64,000 bases of DNA from Paenibacillus sp. MAEPY2 (GCF_000499205.1 NZ_AWUK01000012.1:239524-303523); one strand, 5' to 3'; counted from the stretch's first letter, positions 16,028 to 24,954 are shown. The notes: generated from the sequence alone by a model not told the origin. Numbers and translations: made by a program.

Positions 16028-17773
16028 CTACGTGGACAAATTAGACTCCACCTGCTGCCGTTCATACTGTTCACGGTACCAGCCGTTCATAGCAAGCAGT
16101 TCTTGATGGGTTCCTTCTTCCGTAATTTTCCCGTGCTCCAGTACGATGATTCGGTCAGCGTGTTCGATAGCGGACAGGCGGTGAGTCGAGATCAGCGTTG
16201 TTTTGTTTGAGCGTTTGTTGCGTATATTTTCAATAATTTTGGCTTCGGTTCGTGCATCGACGGCAGATAAGGCATCATCCAGAATCAATATGTCCGGATC
16301 GGCGATAAAAGCACGGGCCAGCGATACCCGCTGTTTCTGTCCACCGGACAGCGCAATTCCTTTTTCACCAACGAGTGTGTCCAGACCATCGGATAATGTA
16401 CCCAAATCTCCATCAAAGGCTGCGGTGCGAATCGCTTCCATAATCACGCCATCATCTGCACCCGGTTTGCCGAATTGAATGTTCTGGCGGACAGATTTGG
16501 AGAAAAGCACCTGTTCCTGAGGAACGTATCCAATCCAGCTGTGCAGGTCGTCTTTGGCGATATCCTGAATTGGATGACCGGAGATGCTTAACTTACCCGA
16601 TCCGGCCGGGTATTCATGAAGCAATTGTTTGAGCAGGGTGGACTTGCCGCTACCTGTACGCCCCACGATACCAAGTGTCTGCCCGCGTCGAAGCGAAAAG
16701 CTGACATGGCTGAGATTGTCGATGGTAGAACTAGGGTAACGGAAGGTGACGTCCTGCATCGCAATCTCTTCCGGATTCGTAATGTGAGCAGGCTGCTCAA
16801 CATCTTTTACGGCAGGTTCTACAGATAGTGTCTCGTTAACACGATCGAGTGAGGCGCTACCACGCTGCATCAAGTTAATCAATTCGCCAATGGCGAACAT
16901 TGGCCAGATCATCATCCCCAGGTACATATTGAACGATACGAGATCCCCCAGGGTAATTTCATTATGAAAAACAAGATAAATGCCGTAGGCAAGTGCTATC
17001 ACATAACTGAGTCCGACAAATAACCGGATGGTGGGTTCGAACAGCGCATCCATCTTGGCAACCGCCAGATTTTTGCTGTACACATCTTCGGTGACATCGG
17101 CGAATCTTTTCTCGTCCAGACGTTCCTGCACATAGGCACGCACGACTCGAATGCCGGCAATCGATTCAAGCACCTGATCGTTCATGTCCCCGAATGCATC
17201 CTGTGCCAGTGTGTATCGTTGGTGCACAGCTTTACCATAGATCATCATGGCGATGGCGATAAAAGGCAGAGGCAAAATTGCAGCCAGGGTCAGTTTCCAA
17301 CTAACCAGAAAACCCATGGCGAATAATACGGTCGCCAGAAAAGCAGTGGAGTCGGTTAACGTCAGCATGCCGAAGCCTGCTGTGGTGGCAATGGAACGAA
17401 GATCATTCGTAGCACGTGCCATCAGATCGCCAGTTCTGTTTTTCTCAAAAAAAGGCGGGGTCATCCGCAATAAATGGTCCATAAAGCGTGACCGCAGCAA
17501 GCGTTCAACCAGATTGGCACCGCCAAACAGTTTGTGCATCCATATGTACGTTGTCAGATAGATAATGATGACCGATCCTAGAATAAGTAAAATGTAACGT
17601 GTGAGTGAGGCGCCGGTAATGGAACCGCGTACAATCTCGTCAATGGCATTGCCCAGAAGACGAGGTGGCAGCAGTTCAATGATGCCCACCATAATAAGCA
17701 AGGTGACACCAATGAGGTATCGTTTGCGTTCCAGCCGGAAGAACCAGGCCAGATTTTTAAGTACAGAGAACAA
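16028..17773 (-). CDS. bmrC: Heterodimeric ABC multidrug exporter, degenerate half (BmrC/YheI-like)
   Basis: 581 residues: six-helix exporter domain then ATPase with GRTGSGKST, LSGGQKQRVSLARAF and ILILDDALSAVD. The residue after the Walker B Asp is Asp where a catalytic Glu is expected. This marks the degenerate nucleotide site typical of heterodimeric exporters and agrees with Bacillus BmrC. It is the first structural gene of the operon, behind a leader ORF and a strong intrinsic terminator (17840-17873), so expression probably depends on attenuation. Confidence 0.88.
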   Translation of the reverse strand: MFSVLKNLAWFFRLERKRYLIGVTLLIMVGIIELLPPRLLGNAIDEIVRGSITGASLTRYILLILGSVIIIYLTTYIWMHKLFGGANLVERLLRSRFMDHLLRMTPPFFEKNRTGDLMARATNDLRSIATTAGFGMLTLTDSTAFLATVLFAMGFLVSWKLTLAAILPLPFIAIAMMIYGKAVHQRYTLAQDAFGDMNDQVLESIAGIRVVRAYVQERLDEKRFADVTEDVYSKNLAVAKMDALFEPTIRLFVGLSYVIALAYGIYLVFHNEITLGDLVSFNMYLGMMIWPMFAIGELINLMQRGSASLDRVNETLSVEPAVKDVEQPAHITNPEEIAMQDVTFRYPSSTIDNLSHVSFSLRRGQTLGIVGRTGSGKSTLLKQLLHEYPAGSGKLSISGHPIQDIAKDDLHSWIGYVPQEQVLFSKSVRQNIQFGKPGADDGVIMEAIRTAAFDGDLGTLSDGLDTLVGEKGIALSGGQKQRVSLARAFIADPDILILDDALSAVDARTEAKIIENIRNKRSNKTTLISTHRLSAIEHADRIIVLEHGKITEEGTHQELLAMNGWYREQYERQQVESNLST

Positions 17774-17839
17774 GTGGTATCCCTTCCTTTCAAGTTCGTG
17801 AAATGCATGTTCCGTTCATGTTTAGCCAGCTGAACCCAC

Positions 17840-17873
17840 AAAAAAAGACATACCGCACGCAGGCGGTATGTCT
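17840..17873 (-). terminator. Attenuator terminator in the bmrCD leader
   Basis: On the minus strand, AGACATACCGC and GCGGTATGTCT form a perfect 11-bp stem followed by seven T. It lies between the leader peptide and the exporter genes, so full-length transcription must read through it. Confidence 0.85.
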
Positions 17874-17887
17874 TGGGTATCATTCAT

Positions 17888-17923
17888 ACGGCAGCATGGC
17901 TCCGAGAGCAGAGCCACCACCGT
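17888..17923 (-). promoter_or_regulatory. Hairpin upstream of the attenuator, possible antiterminator partner
   Basis: GGCTC...GAGCC arms with flanking ACGG/CCGT form a stem-loop 14 bases before the terminator. Its GGTGGT segment (plus-strand 17916-17921) could instead pair with ACCGCC of the terminator 5' arm (17862-17867), giving an alternative fold. The switch is inferred by eye. Confidence 0.45.
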
Positions 17924-17987
17924 AGATAAAGTTCGATTGTGAGAGTACAAAACAGCAAACCTGATTAGAGGCTTCTGTGATGCGGTC

Positions 17988-18068
17988 TTATGAACGGAAT
18001 AACGATTTCATGGGTGCTCCGGTATTTAGTTGTGTGCTGAATTGATGTAGATCGTCATAGTTAAACAC
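17988..18068 (-). CDS. Leader peptide upstream of the bmrCD-like genes
   Basis: A 26-residue ORF: MFNYDDLHQFSTQLN, then TGAPMKSLFRS. It starts with GTG eight bases after AAAGGG on the minus strand and ends at TAA 17990-17988. It lies about 56 bases after the promoter -10 and 115 bases before the terminator stem. In Bacillus subtilis the bmrCD genes are controlled by translation of a leader peptide (BmrB), where drug-stalled ribosomes prevent termination. The layout here is the same, but I cannot claim sequence homology to BmrB. Confidence 0.6.
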   Translation of the reverse strand: MFNYDDLHQFSTQLNTGAPMKSLFRS

Positions 18069-18123
18069 CGTAATCACCCTTTCTTTTTTGGTAATAAATT
18101 GCATGTGGATCTCGTATGTTTGC

Positions 18124-18153
18124 ATCTTAACACCGACTTTTACAATCTGTCAA
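18124..18153 (-). promoter_or_regulatory. Promoter of the bmrCD leader transcript
   Basis: Minus strand: -35 TTGACA (18148-18153), 18-base spacer, -10 TAAGAT (18124-18129). Confidence 0.65.
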
Positions 18154-18303
18154 ACGTTTTTCAAAACAGAAGATGCTGCGAATTGTGATGGAATAATGAC
18201 GCGTGAATCAACTTTTTTTGTGTATTTGGGGTGGTTGAGGTTTGTAATCAGGCCATTCTAGCGATATGATGGAACATATATATAGAGAAGGAGCTGACAC
18301 CAA

Positions 18304-18600
18304 ATGAGTACCATACATGTATCTGACCGCGCTGCTCGCTGGTATAAGGAAGAACTGAATTTGAACGAAGGAGACAGCATTCGATTCTTCGCCCGTTATA
18401 GCTCCGGCGGAGGTCTTCATCCGGGCTTTTCCCTCGGGATCGCTGTGGAGGAACCGAGACATCCTGCGGATCAAACGAAGGTATCGGGTATCCAATTTTT
18501 TATGGAAGATCATGATTACTGGTATCTGAAGGGTCATCAACTTCATGTAGATGTCGTTGAAGAAGGACAGGATATCGAATATCGCTACACTGAGATTTAA
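18304..18600 (+). CDS. YneR/HesB-like protein lacking cysteines
   Basis: 98 residues, related to the A-type iron-sulfur (HesB/IscA) fold as in Bacillus YneR: MSTIHVSDRAARWYKEEL, then IRFFARYSSGGGLHPGFSLG and a C-terminal VVEEGQDIEYRYTEI. The three cluster-binding Cys of IscA are absent; there is no Cys at all, so it should not carry an Fe-S cluster in the usual way. AGAAGGAG precedes the ATG. The role is unknown. Confidence 0.85.
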   Translation: MSTIHVSDRAARWYKEELNLNEGDSIRFFARYSSGGGLHPGFSLGIAVEEPRHPADQTKVSGIQFFMEDHDYWYLKGHQLHVDVVEEGQDIEYRYTEI

Positions 18601-18671
18601 AGTGATATCTCTGCGTATATAGAATGGCTCACCACCGGACGCACCGATTTTCGAACAGGAGGAGATACGAA

Positions 18672-19121
18672 GTGAATCCGCCAGCCCGAGATTTGGCCCA
18701 GTATATCGCGAACCGCTCTCATATTGTTGTAAAGGCGGCAGTTCGGGCCGAGAATGAAAAAGGTGAATTATTGCTGATTCAGCACGCTGAACACGGACAT
18801 TGGCGTATTCCTGCGGGACAGATGCGCCCGGGAGAAGCCATTGAGGACACCGCACACAGGGAACTGTGGGAAGAGACGGGGTGGACCGCCACTCATATGA
18901 CACTTGAAGGTTTGCACTCCGGTCCGAATCTGAGACATTTGCATGCCAGTGGGGATGAAGAATATTTTGTCATTGCCCTGTTCAGAGCGCACATTGTTCA
19001 GGATTCGCTCGTGGAATCACGCGTGAATAGCGAAGCTGGACTAAAGTTTTTTGATCTTAAATCGTTGCCCAGGCTGAATGATCTTAGTCGCTTATTGCTG
19101 AGGTACTCCGAGATAGAATAA
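18672..19121 (+). CDS. Nudix hydrolase
   Basis: 149 residues. The Nudix box is complete, GQMRPGE then REL-W-EETGW (about residues 57-79), so a metal-dependent pyrophosphohydrolase of a nucleotide derivative is expected; the substrate cannot be read. AGGAGGAG at 18657-18664 selects GTG 18672; the upstream ATG at 18624 lacks a ribosome binding site. It follows the YneR gene by 71 bases and ends in a long perfect hairpin. Confidence 0.88.
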   Translation: MNPPARDLAQYIANRSHIVVKAAVRAENEKGELLLIQHAEHGHWRIPAGQMRPGEAIEDTAHRELWEETGWTATHMTLEGLHSGPNLRHLHASGDEEYFVIALFRAHIVQDSLVESRVNSEAGLKFFDLKSLPRLNDLSRLLLRYSEIE

Positions 19122-19122
19122 T

Positions 19123-19170
19123 ACAACAAAGAAGAAGCCTTTCCTCCCGGGAAGGCTTCTTCTTTGTTGT
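19123..19170. terminator. Long perfect hairpin between convergent genes
   Basis: A 19-bp perfect stem (19123-19141 with 19152-19170) and a 10-base loop. The T-rich right arm (TTCTTCTTTG) supports terminator function toward the plus strand, and the A-rich left arm the same toward the minus strand. Confidence 0.8.
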
Positions 19171-19241
19171 GGCAATCAGCAATCGATGGGACCAATATCC
19201 ATGAGTACGATTTACCCTTATCATAAACTAGGGTTTCCTAC

Positions 19242-19757
19242 CTAGACTTGATCAAGTGGTTCTTCATCATCCATCGCAAAATCAAAATCGTCAATATCGA
19301 ATACCTGCACAGGGGATGCCGATTCAATGATACGTGCAATCAATTCGACCTGATCGGTAAGGATAGGGGTATCCAAACGCTGTGAAGTGAGAAGCAGTTC
19401 GGTCTCAATTGGATCAAAATATTCACCATATTGTGCGGTATCAATCGCATTAATGATAGCAATGGAGACCTGATCACCAAACAGGATGGACGGACTTTTG
19501 GCCCAGGGAACAGCAAGGGCACGCTCTATTTTTTTCTTATTCAACGGTTCTTCAAAATAAGAAATGATTTCGTTAATCTTGGATTTCACATGCTGGTCAT
19601 CTGCCGGATTATCCATCAAAGGGTCAGGGCTGGTCTGAAATTCATATAACTCAAGGATGGTGGTATAAGGAACGATATATTCAACAGGCGCCGGTGGCGC
19701 GAGTAATTGACCGTAAATTGCCACCATCACGGCTTCTGTAACAAACTGACGTGACAT
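19242..19757 (-). CDS. Conserved-looking protein, function not recognised
   Basis: 171 residues, acidic, no signal peptide. It reads MSRQFVTEAVMVAIYGQLL, then PVEYIVPYTTILELYEF and an acidic tail FDIDDFDFAMDDEEP. The mixed hydrophobic pattern suggests a small cytoplasmic alpha/beta protein. AGGAGGA and AGGAA precede ATG 19757 on the minus strand; the open frame extends to 19832 without support. It stands alone between a terminator and the DUF441 gene. Confidence 0.65.
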   Translation of the reverse strand: MSRQFVTEAVMVAIYGQLLAPPAPVEYIVPYTTILELYEFQTSPDPLMDNPADDQHVKSKINEIISYFEEPLNKKKIERALAVPWAKSPSILFGDQVSIAIINAIDTAQYGEYFDPIETELLLTSQRLDTPILTDQVELIARIIESASPVQVFDIDDFDFAMDDEEPLDQV

Positions 19758-19942
19758 GGGTTCCTGAATCCTCCTGCGGCCATTAATAGTTGCGAGGTGA
19801 ATCAATTTAATACGGAATGAAGGATCATTCAATTGATTTCTCTGCTATGGACTTGGGTGCTTGAATTGCATGAATAGAAGTATATCATACAACGGTGGGA
19901 AAAACAGCCAGTCGGCAGAAGGATGTCAAGTCCCAACTTTGA

Positions 19943-20395
19943 TTATGATTTTCCCAGCAGTAAGGATAAAATTCCTGCTGCAATCAGTGGGCCGACCGGC
20001 ACACCCTTGAACAAGGCAACGCCAAGGACAGTGCCTATAAGCAGTCCGGCAACGACAGTAGGCTGTGTACTCATCAGCGTAGCACCTCGTCCTCCCAGAT
20101 GGGCGACAAGTAATCCGACACCAATGGCGAGCAAAGATTTCCAGTGCAGAAAAGACTCTCCAATCGTCTGCAAACTGATCTTGCCGCTGGCGAGTGGTGC
20201 CATAACACCAATAGTCAGGATGATGATACCGATTGTGAGTCCATACTTTTCCAGCCAAGGAAAAGCCTGATTCAGGTTCAGTACCCGTAGCAACAACAGA
20301 AATACCATGGCTACGGTTACGGGTGTATTACTGCTGATAATACCTAGCGCGGCAAACACGAGCAACAGCAGTGAGGTCATATCCATCGATTTCAT
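19943..20395 (-). CDS. DUF441 family membrane protein (YtwI/YeaL-like)
   Basis: 150 residues with four or five hydrophobic segments, one beginning [16 protein letters not shown], plus a glycine-rich [14 protein letters not shown] loop typical of DUF441. Function unknown in all relatives. The start overlaps the stop of ypdA by 4 bases, so it is translated from the same transcript. Confidence 0.85.
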   Translation of the reverse strand: MKSMDMTSLLLLVFAALGIISSNTPVTVAMVFLLLLRVLNLNQAFPWLEKYGLTIGIIILTIGVMAPLASGKISLQTIGESFLHWKSLLAIGVGLLVAHLGGRGATLMSTQPTVVAGLLIGTVLGVALFKGVPVGPLIAAGILSLLLGKS

Positions 20396-21390
20396 TCCCC
20401 TTCGGTCTGCCCGCGATGACGACCTACGATATGTTCTGCAATATATCTTCCATGCCAGCGGCCGGATTCAATAAATACTTCATTGGCGTTGCGCCCTGAT
20501 GCGATTACTCCGCCGACGTATACGCCTGGAACGCTGCTCTCCATTGTCTGCGGGTCATATACCGGTTTATCCATATCCTCGGACATCTCGACACCTACGG
20601 AAGAAAGCAGCTTGCGATCAGGACGGAAACCAGTCAAGGCCAGCACAAAGTCATTGTCCAGTTCACTTGTTGATCCATCAGAATGCAGCAGACGAATGGA
20701 ATCGTCCAAAATTTCATTTACACGTGAGCCAAGATGAAGTGAGATTTTCCCTTTTTGCACCATACTTTCGAACAATGGACGAACCCACGGTTTAATGTGC
20801 TCCGAAACACCGTTCCCACGATAAACCATGTCGATATGTGCGCCGACACGAACCAGTTCCATGGCAGCATCGACAGCTGAATTACTACCTCCAATGATGG
20901 CGACACGTGTACGTGTATAAGGATGAGCTTCGCGGAAATAATGCGTAACTTTATCCTTATCTTCTCCAGGGATGCCAAGATAGTTAGGGTGGTCAAAATA
21001 ACCTGTAGCAACAACGACATTTCGTCCTTCATGAACGACTGCCTGCCCACGCCGATTGACCGTATGTACCTCGAACGTGCCATCGTCCATGCGTTTGATT
21101 TCTTGGGCTTCCTCATAATTATGAACACGCAGGCCGAAATGTTCGGCTACCTTGCGATAATAGGCGAGTGCTTCGTAACGAAAAGGTTTGTCGTTCGGTG
21201 TGCTGAACGGAACATTCCCAATCTCAAGCAATTCCGCTGTACTGAAAAACTGCATATGGGTTGGATACAGATAAATAGATTGGACGATATTGTACTTCTC
21301 AACAATTACAGCGGACAGTCCCAGCCGCTCGCATTCAATGGCAGTAGACAGACCGCACGGGCCTCCGCCGATAATAATGACATCTTCCAT
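20392..21390 (-). CDS. ypdA: YpdA-family bacillithiol disulfide reductase
   Basis: FAD-dependent NADPH reductase that regenerates bacillithiol from its disulfide. 332 residues. The FAD Rossmann motif is [16 protein letters not shown] at the N-terminus, the NADPH motif [14 protein letters not shown] in the middle, and [23 protein letters not shown] closes the FAD site. AGGAGG lies about 9 bases before ATG 21390. Presence of this enzyme supports a bacillithiol-using Bacillota host. Confidence 0.9.
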   Translation of the reverse strand: MEDVIIIGGGPCGLSTAIECERLGLSAVIVEKYNIVQSIYLYPTHMQFFSTAELLEIGNVPFSTPNDKPFRYEALAYYRKVAEHFGLRVHNYEEAQEIKRMDDGTFEVHTVNRRGQAVVHEGRNVVVATGYFDHPNYLGIPGEDKDKVTHYFREAHPYTRTRVAIIGGSNSAVDAAMELVRVGAHIDMVYRGNGVSEHIKPWVRPLFESMVQKGKISLHLGSRVNEILDDSIRLLHSDGSTSELDNDFVLALTGFRPDRKLLSSVGVEMSEDMDKPVYDPQTMESSVPGVYVGGVIASGRNANEVFIESGRWHGRYIAEHIVGRHRGQTEGE

Positions 21391-21497
21391 GTTCTTAATC
21401 CTCCTTATTTCAAGCACTATAATCCTACCGTAAATATGGGGTTAATGCCAGTTCAAGAAGGATAAGGACGTAAAGAAATGATCCTAACCCTAGGGAA

Positions 21498-21546
21498 TTG
21501 ACTTAGGAGAGGGAAAAGACTAATATCAAATTAGATGGTCATCTAA
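21498..21546 (+). promoter_or_regulatory. Promoter and operator of the ArsR/DUF2087 gene
   Basis: -35 TTGACT (21498-21503), 17-base spacer and -10 TAATAT (21521-21526). TTAGATGGTCATCTAA (21531-21546), a 7+7 inverted repeat with a 2-base centre, lies over the start point. This fits autorepression by the downstream regulator. Confidence 0.78.
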
Positions 21547-21565
21547 ATGGAAATGAGTGAACTTA

Positions 21566-22159
21566 ATGCAACTGGAGAAGATTGTGGCTTACCATAAAGC
21601 CTTGGCTGATCCCACCCGGCTTCGGATGCTGCTGCTGTTGTCCCAGGGAGAACTTCACGGCCAAGCGCTTGCTGAGAAGCTTAACCTGTCACAGCCAACC
21701 GTTACACATCATGCATCCAAGCTAAGAGAAGCGGCGCTAATCAAGGAACGAAGAGAGAAAAATACGGTGTTTTTCTCGCTCAATCCCTATTTTATCCGGG
21801 AGCATGCCCAGGCTTCAGTTGATTTTATTTTTAGACAAGAGGAGGTTGCCGATATGAGTGATGTGAATGAAACACTGAAGGCATCCGTGATGCGGAATTT
21901 TTTTTCCAAGGATGGACGACTGCGCCAAATCCCGGCTCAATATAAGAAAAAGCTGATTGTGCTGGGTCATTTGGTGGAGCAGCTTGAATTCGGACGGAAG
22001 TATACAGAGAAAGAGATCAATACATTTATTCAAAATTATCATGAGGATTTTGCCACCATTCGTCGGGAGTTTATCATGCACCAGTTCATGTACCGTGAAG
22101 ATGGGATCTATGAGCTGAATCCGAAGGAAATGTGGACACGATGGGATCAAGTGAAATAA
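21566..22159 (+). CDS. ArsR-type HTH regulator with DUF2087 domain
   Basis: About 197 residues. The N-terminal winged helix reads ALADPTRLRMLLLLSQGELHG, then NLSQPTVTHHASKLREAALI. The C-terminal DUF2087 domain reads RNFFSKDGRLRQIPAQYKKKL, and IRREFIMHQFMYREDGIYELNP follows. The effector is unknown; no metal-binding Cys pair is present. Start ATG 21566 or GTG 21557, both with weak ribosome binding sites. A palindrome lies at its promoter. It is divergent from ypdA. Confidence 0.85.
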   Translation: MQLEKIVAYHKALADPTRLRMLLLLSQGELHGQALAEKLNLSQPTVTHHASKLREAALIKERREKNTVFFSLNPYFIREHAQASVDFIFRQEEVADMSDVNETLKASVMRNFFSKDGRLRQIPAQYKKKLIVLGHLVEQLEFGRKYTEKEINTFIQNYHEDFATIRREFIMHQFMYREDGIYELNPKEMWTRWDQVK

Positions 22160-22177
22160 ATGAATAAATAAATAGAC

Positions 22178-22207
22178 TTGACAAGAGCGGTTGAAGCTGT
22201 GTAACAT
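22178..22207 (+). promoter_or_regulatory. Promoter of the short structured transcript
   Basis: -35 TTGACA (22178-22183), 18-base spacer, -10 TAACAT (22202-22207). It drives a predicted transcript of about 200 bases ending near 22410. Confidence 0.6.
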
Positions 22208-22239
22208 GATGGATAATTCTACAAGGGAGGCGATGTTAA

Positions 22240-22311
22240 ATGACAAATCTAATGGCAGTATACGTTAATTTGAATATGAACAGCGTCTCCGGAACGGATC
22301 AATGCATGTAA
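22240..22311 (+). CDS. Small ORF, 23 residues, in a structured transcript
   Basis: AAGGGAGG nine bases upstream of ATG 22240 is a strong ribosome binding site. The peptide reads MTNLMAVYVNLNMNSV, then SGTDQCM. No signal or toxin hallmark (no strong hydrophobic span) is seen. The stop codon abuts a nested RNA hairpin, and a terminator follows 70 bases later, so promoter, ORF, hairpin and terminator form a compact unit. It could be a small peptide gene or the 5' remnant of a longer gene. Confidence 0.5.
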   Translation: MTNLMAVYVNLNMNSVSGTDQCM

Positions 22312-22362
22312 TTTTACGGCAGTTGGCAATATTGTTCGCAATATTGTCCATTTACGTAAAAT
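22311..22362 (+). ncRNA. Nested stem-loop with UUCG tetraloop
   Basis: The outer arms ATTTTACG (22311-22318) and CGTAAAAT (22355-22362) are perfect. The inner arms CAATATTG (22327-22334) and CAATATTG (22339-22346) close a TTCG loop. It lies between the small ORF stop and the terminator. The combination is unlikely by chance and points to a stable RNA element; the class is not recognised. Confidence 0.55.
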
Positions 22363-22378
22363 ACAATAACATGCACAA

Positions 22379-22513
22379 ATGAAGCCACGGGTGACGACCC
22401 GTGGCTTTTTGTATGCCGAAAATGGGTTGTTTCTGGATAACGAGTATTGGATTGTCGTAAATGTGTCCAATATGAATACCGTACAAACAATCATTCATTC
22501 GGCTAACTTCTAA
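22379..22513 (+). other. Possible small ORF without ribosome binding site
   Basis: A 44-codon frame from ATG 22379: MKPRVTTRGFLYAENG, then LFLDNEYWIVVNVSNMNTV. Its composition looks protein-like and it shares an N-M-N-(S/T)-V core with the 23-residue peptide upstream (VNLNMNSV against VNVSNMNTV). There is no ribosome binding site, and the terminator hairpin lies at its start. It may be the tail of a decayed gene. Confidence 0.25.
22382..22410 (+). terminator. Terminator of the short transcript
   Basis: AAGCCACGGGT (22382-22392) and ACCCGTGGCTT (22397-22407), GACG loop, then TTTTT. Perfect 11-bp stem. Confidence 0.82.
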
Positions 22514-22636
22514 TTGTCGCGGGTGCAGTGCTGCTCGTGGCTTATTTGCTTTTGATGCCGGATCGGAGCGCTCAGTGTTGATCGTTGTCAATGTCAATGA
22601 AAGATAAAACACCAAATATCGGGAGGAATTTTTATT

Positions 22637-23728
22637 TTGAATAACACGATGGAGAAATACGGCTGGTCTGCAAAGTGGCAGGAGCTGTGGCAGCAGACGG
22701 GTATGGAAGAACAATCAAGAAAACCGGCAAGAATTATTGCGGATCACGGGCAATTGCTTCGGCTGATTACGTCTGAGGGAGAATGCTGGGGACGGGTATC
22801 CGGACGGATGCGTCATGACCATCTAGAAACGGGCATTGTGCCAGCCGTTGGGGACTGGGTCGCTGTTACAGGGCAAGCTGGAGAAGAAGCCATCATTCAC
22901 AGCATTGTGCCACGTCAGAGCAGGGTATCCAGACAAGCCGCTGGTCCAGTGACCAAAGAACAATTGATAGCGGCGAATGTGGATACATTGCTGATCGTTG
23001 CTGCTCTTAATCATGATTTTAATCTGAGACGGCTCGAAAGGTACATTATGATGGCCTGGAATGGTGGCGTCAGACCGGTCATCATTCTAAGCAAAAGCGA
23101 TCTGTGTGAGAATGTGGAAGAACAAATTTCGCTGGTGGAGGGCATTGCTCCGGGGATTGAAGTGTTGGCACTGTCAGCTGTTCAGGATCAGGGCAAGTCT
23201 TTACTTGAAAAATTTCTGTCTCCAGGCACAACGGTTGCCTTAACAGGTTCTTCTGGTAGTGGCAAGTCTACTCTCGTCAATTGGATGATGGGTGAAAGTG
23301 TACAGCTTACGCAGGCCGTTCGTGAGGACGATAGTCGTGGACGGCATACGACTACTCATCGGGAATTGTTCGTACTGCCGCAGGGAGCGGTATTGATTGA
23401 CACGCCGGGAATGCGTGAACTTAATCTGTGGGATGAAGGTCAGGATGGTTTGTCTCACGCCTTTGGTGAAATTGAGCAGCTCGCTGCGGAATGCAGGTTC
23501 CAGGATTGCACCCATACCCGGGAAGCCGGTTGCGCAGTGAAGGAGGCCATTCAGGCAGGTTCATTGGATGAAAAAAGGCTGGGTAACTACTTGAAAATGC
23601 AGAAGGAACTGAAGTTTCAACAACGCAAAGAAGAGATAGCCTCCAAACGACGTACCGCTTCAAGCAAACCTGTCAGTTCCCGCAAACCAAAACATGTCCG
23701 CAGTACAAAAGACTGGGAAGAAGCCTGA
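22637..23728 (+). CDS. rsgA: RsgA/YjeQ-like ribosome assembly GTPase
   Basis: Circularly permuted GTPase acting late in 30S maturation. 363 residues. The N-terminal OB domain includes PAVGDWVAV, the permuted order is ILSKSDL (G4) before GSSGSGKSTLVN (G1), then DTPGMREL (G3). The C-terminal zinc region is CRFQDCTHTREAGC. The likely start is TTG 22637, 10 bases after GGGAGG; ATG 22649 is too distant. It ends in a basic tail. The canonical rsgA usually sits elsewhere, so this may be a paralogue. Confidence 0.9.
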   Translation: MNNTMEKYGWSAKWQELWQQTGMEEQSRKPARIIADHGQLLRLITSEGECWGRVSGRMRHDHLETGIVPAVGDWVAVTGQAGEEAIIHSIVPRQSRVSRQAAGPVTKEQLIAANVDTLLIVAALNHDFNLRRLERYIMMAWNGGVRPVIILSKSDLCENVEEQISLVEGIAPGIEVLALSAVQDQGKSLLEKFLSPGTTVALTGSSGSGKSTLVNWMMGESVQLTQAVREDDSRGRHTTTHRELFVLPQGAVLIDTPGMRELNLWDEGQDGLSHAFGEIEQLAAECRFQDCTHTREAGCAVKEAIQAGSLDEKRLGNYLKMQKELKFQQRKEEIASKRRTASSKPVSSRKPKHVRSTKDWEEA

Positions 23729-23784
23729 GACCAGGTGGGCATCCCTCTGTATCCTGCATAGGATAGGTCAGGAGGGATGTCATC

Positions 23785-24123
23785 ATGCCTGATTACAGCA
23801 TCATCGTGGACCTGTCGGATCACATGTTATATCTTTTGGATGGTTCGCAGGTGGTTAAGGGCTATCCTGTCGCAATAGGCAAGATTCTTACGCAAACGCC
23901 AAACGGCGTGTTTACAATTATTAACAAGCAGGAGAATCCTGGAGGGCCATTCGGCGTTCTTTGGATGGGGTTGTCGGCGCCGCATTATGGAATCCATGGA
24001 ACCAATGATCCTTCATCCATTGGCAAGTCCGTTTCCCATGGATGCATACGCATGTATAACTCGGATGTACTGGACCTGTCTTCCAAAGTGTCGGTAGGCA
24101 CACAAGTAACGATCCGGCCCTAG
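23785..24123 (+). CDS. YkuD-type L,D-transpeptidase domain protein
   Basis: 112 residues forming a bare YkuD domain: [33 protein letters not shown], and the catalytic block [20 protein letters not shown] with the active Cys. No signal peptide or LysM domain is present, so export and cell-wall targeting are unclear; many Paenibacillus and Bacillus relatives share this minimal form. GGAGGGATG lies about 7 bases before the ATG. It ends in a terminator that includes the stop codon. Confidence 0.88.
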   Translation: MPDYSIIVDLSDHMLYLLDGSQVVKGYPVAIGKILTQTPNGVFTIINKQENPGGPFGVLWMGLSAPHYGIHGTNDPSSIGKSVSHGCIRMYNSDVLDLSSKVSVGTQVTIRP

Positions 24124-24136
24124 GGGCCGGATTTTT
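24112..24136 (+). terminator. Terminator at the YkuD stop
   Basis: ATCCGGCC (24112-24119) and GGCCGGAT (24125-24132), 5-base loop, then TTTTT. The stop codon is in the loop. Confidence 0.75.
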
Positions 24137-24307
24137 ACGCCAACGAATAAGAGCGCTTAGCGATATTCATAGTGAAGGGCCAAGCTCCTCTGTTTATCCA
24201 GAAAATCAATTCGGATAATGGTCCATGTGGATGGATTTGGAATTTATACGCATTGCACATATACTATTGTAAAGCCACGGAAGTGATGAGAGAAAGTGAG
24301 TGATTAC

Positions 24308-24847
24308 ATGCGGATTAGACCGGCGCGTGAAGGGGATGCGGTAGCCGTAGCTCATGTACATACAGAGAGTTGGAAGACAACATATCGGGGGATCGTGCCT
24401 GATGATTTTTTGGATAATCTGACTACGGAATCAAGGCTGTCCCAATGGGAGCGAAATATTCGATCTGGTGAAAAGGATCAGATTCTGGTGGTGGCTGAAC
24501 AGGACAACGGGGAAATTGTCGGATTTGCCTGCGGTGGAAAGGAACGTGAAGGCAAGTTGCCTTACGATGCTGAGCTATATGCCATTTATTTACTGAAAGA
24601 AGTACAACAAACGGGGATTGGCCAGCAGCTGGCAAGACACGTCGTTCGTTATCTCCATTCCCTGGACATGAGGAGTTTGTTGATCTGGGCACTGGAGCAA
24701 AATTCAGCCTGTCGTTTCTATGAAAAGATGGGCGGAATCCCTGTCCAAACACAGCAAATCCGGATTGGCGGTCAAGATCTGGCAGAGGTTGCTTATGGCT
24801 GGGAGGACTTGACGCTATTTGGAGGAAAAGACCTGACCAGACAGTAG
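24308..24847 (+). CDS. GNAT-family N-acetyltransferase
   Basis: 179 residues. The GNAT start MRIRPAREGDAVAVAHVH, the acetyl-CoA loop LLKEVQQTGIGQQLARHV (Q-x-x-G-x-G/A type) and the ALEQNSACRFYEKMGG motif are all present. The substrate is unknown. The ATG at 24308 fits the domain boundary; the GTG at 24296 is in frame with similar weak support. It is monocistronic. Confidence 0.85.
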   Translation: MRIRPAREGDAVAVAHVHTESWKTTYRGIVPDDFLDNLTTESRLSQWERNIRSGEKDQILVVAEQDNGEIVGFACGGKEREGKLPYDAELYAIYLLKEVQQTGIGQQLARHVVRYLHSLDMRSLLIWALEQNSACRFYEKMGGIPVQTQQIRIGGQDLAEVAYGWEDLTLFGGKDLTRQ

Positions 24848-24954
24848 GATGATGAAAATATGGCTGAATATGTAGCTGAATATGTAGACCATTGATGAGC
24901 TTTTTCCAATGTGAGGATGAAAGGATTCAACTGTTCTTCACGTTTGCGTAATCC

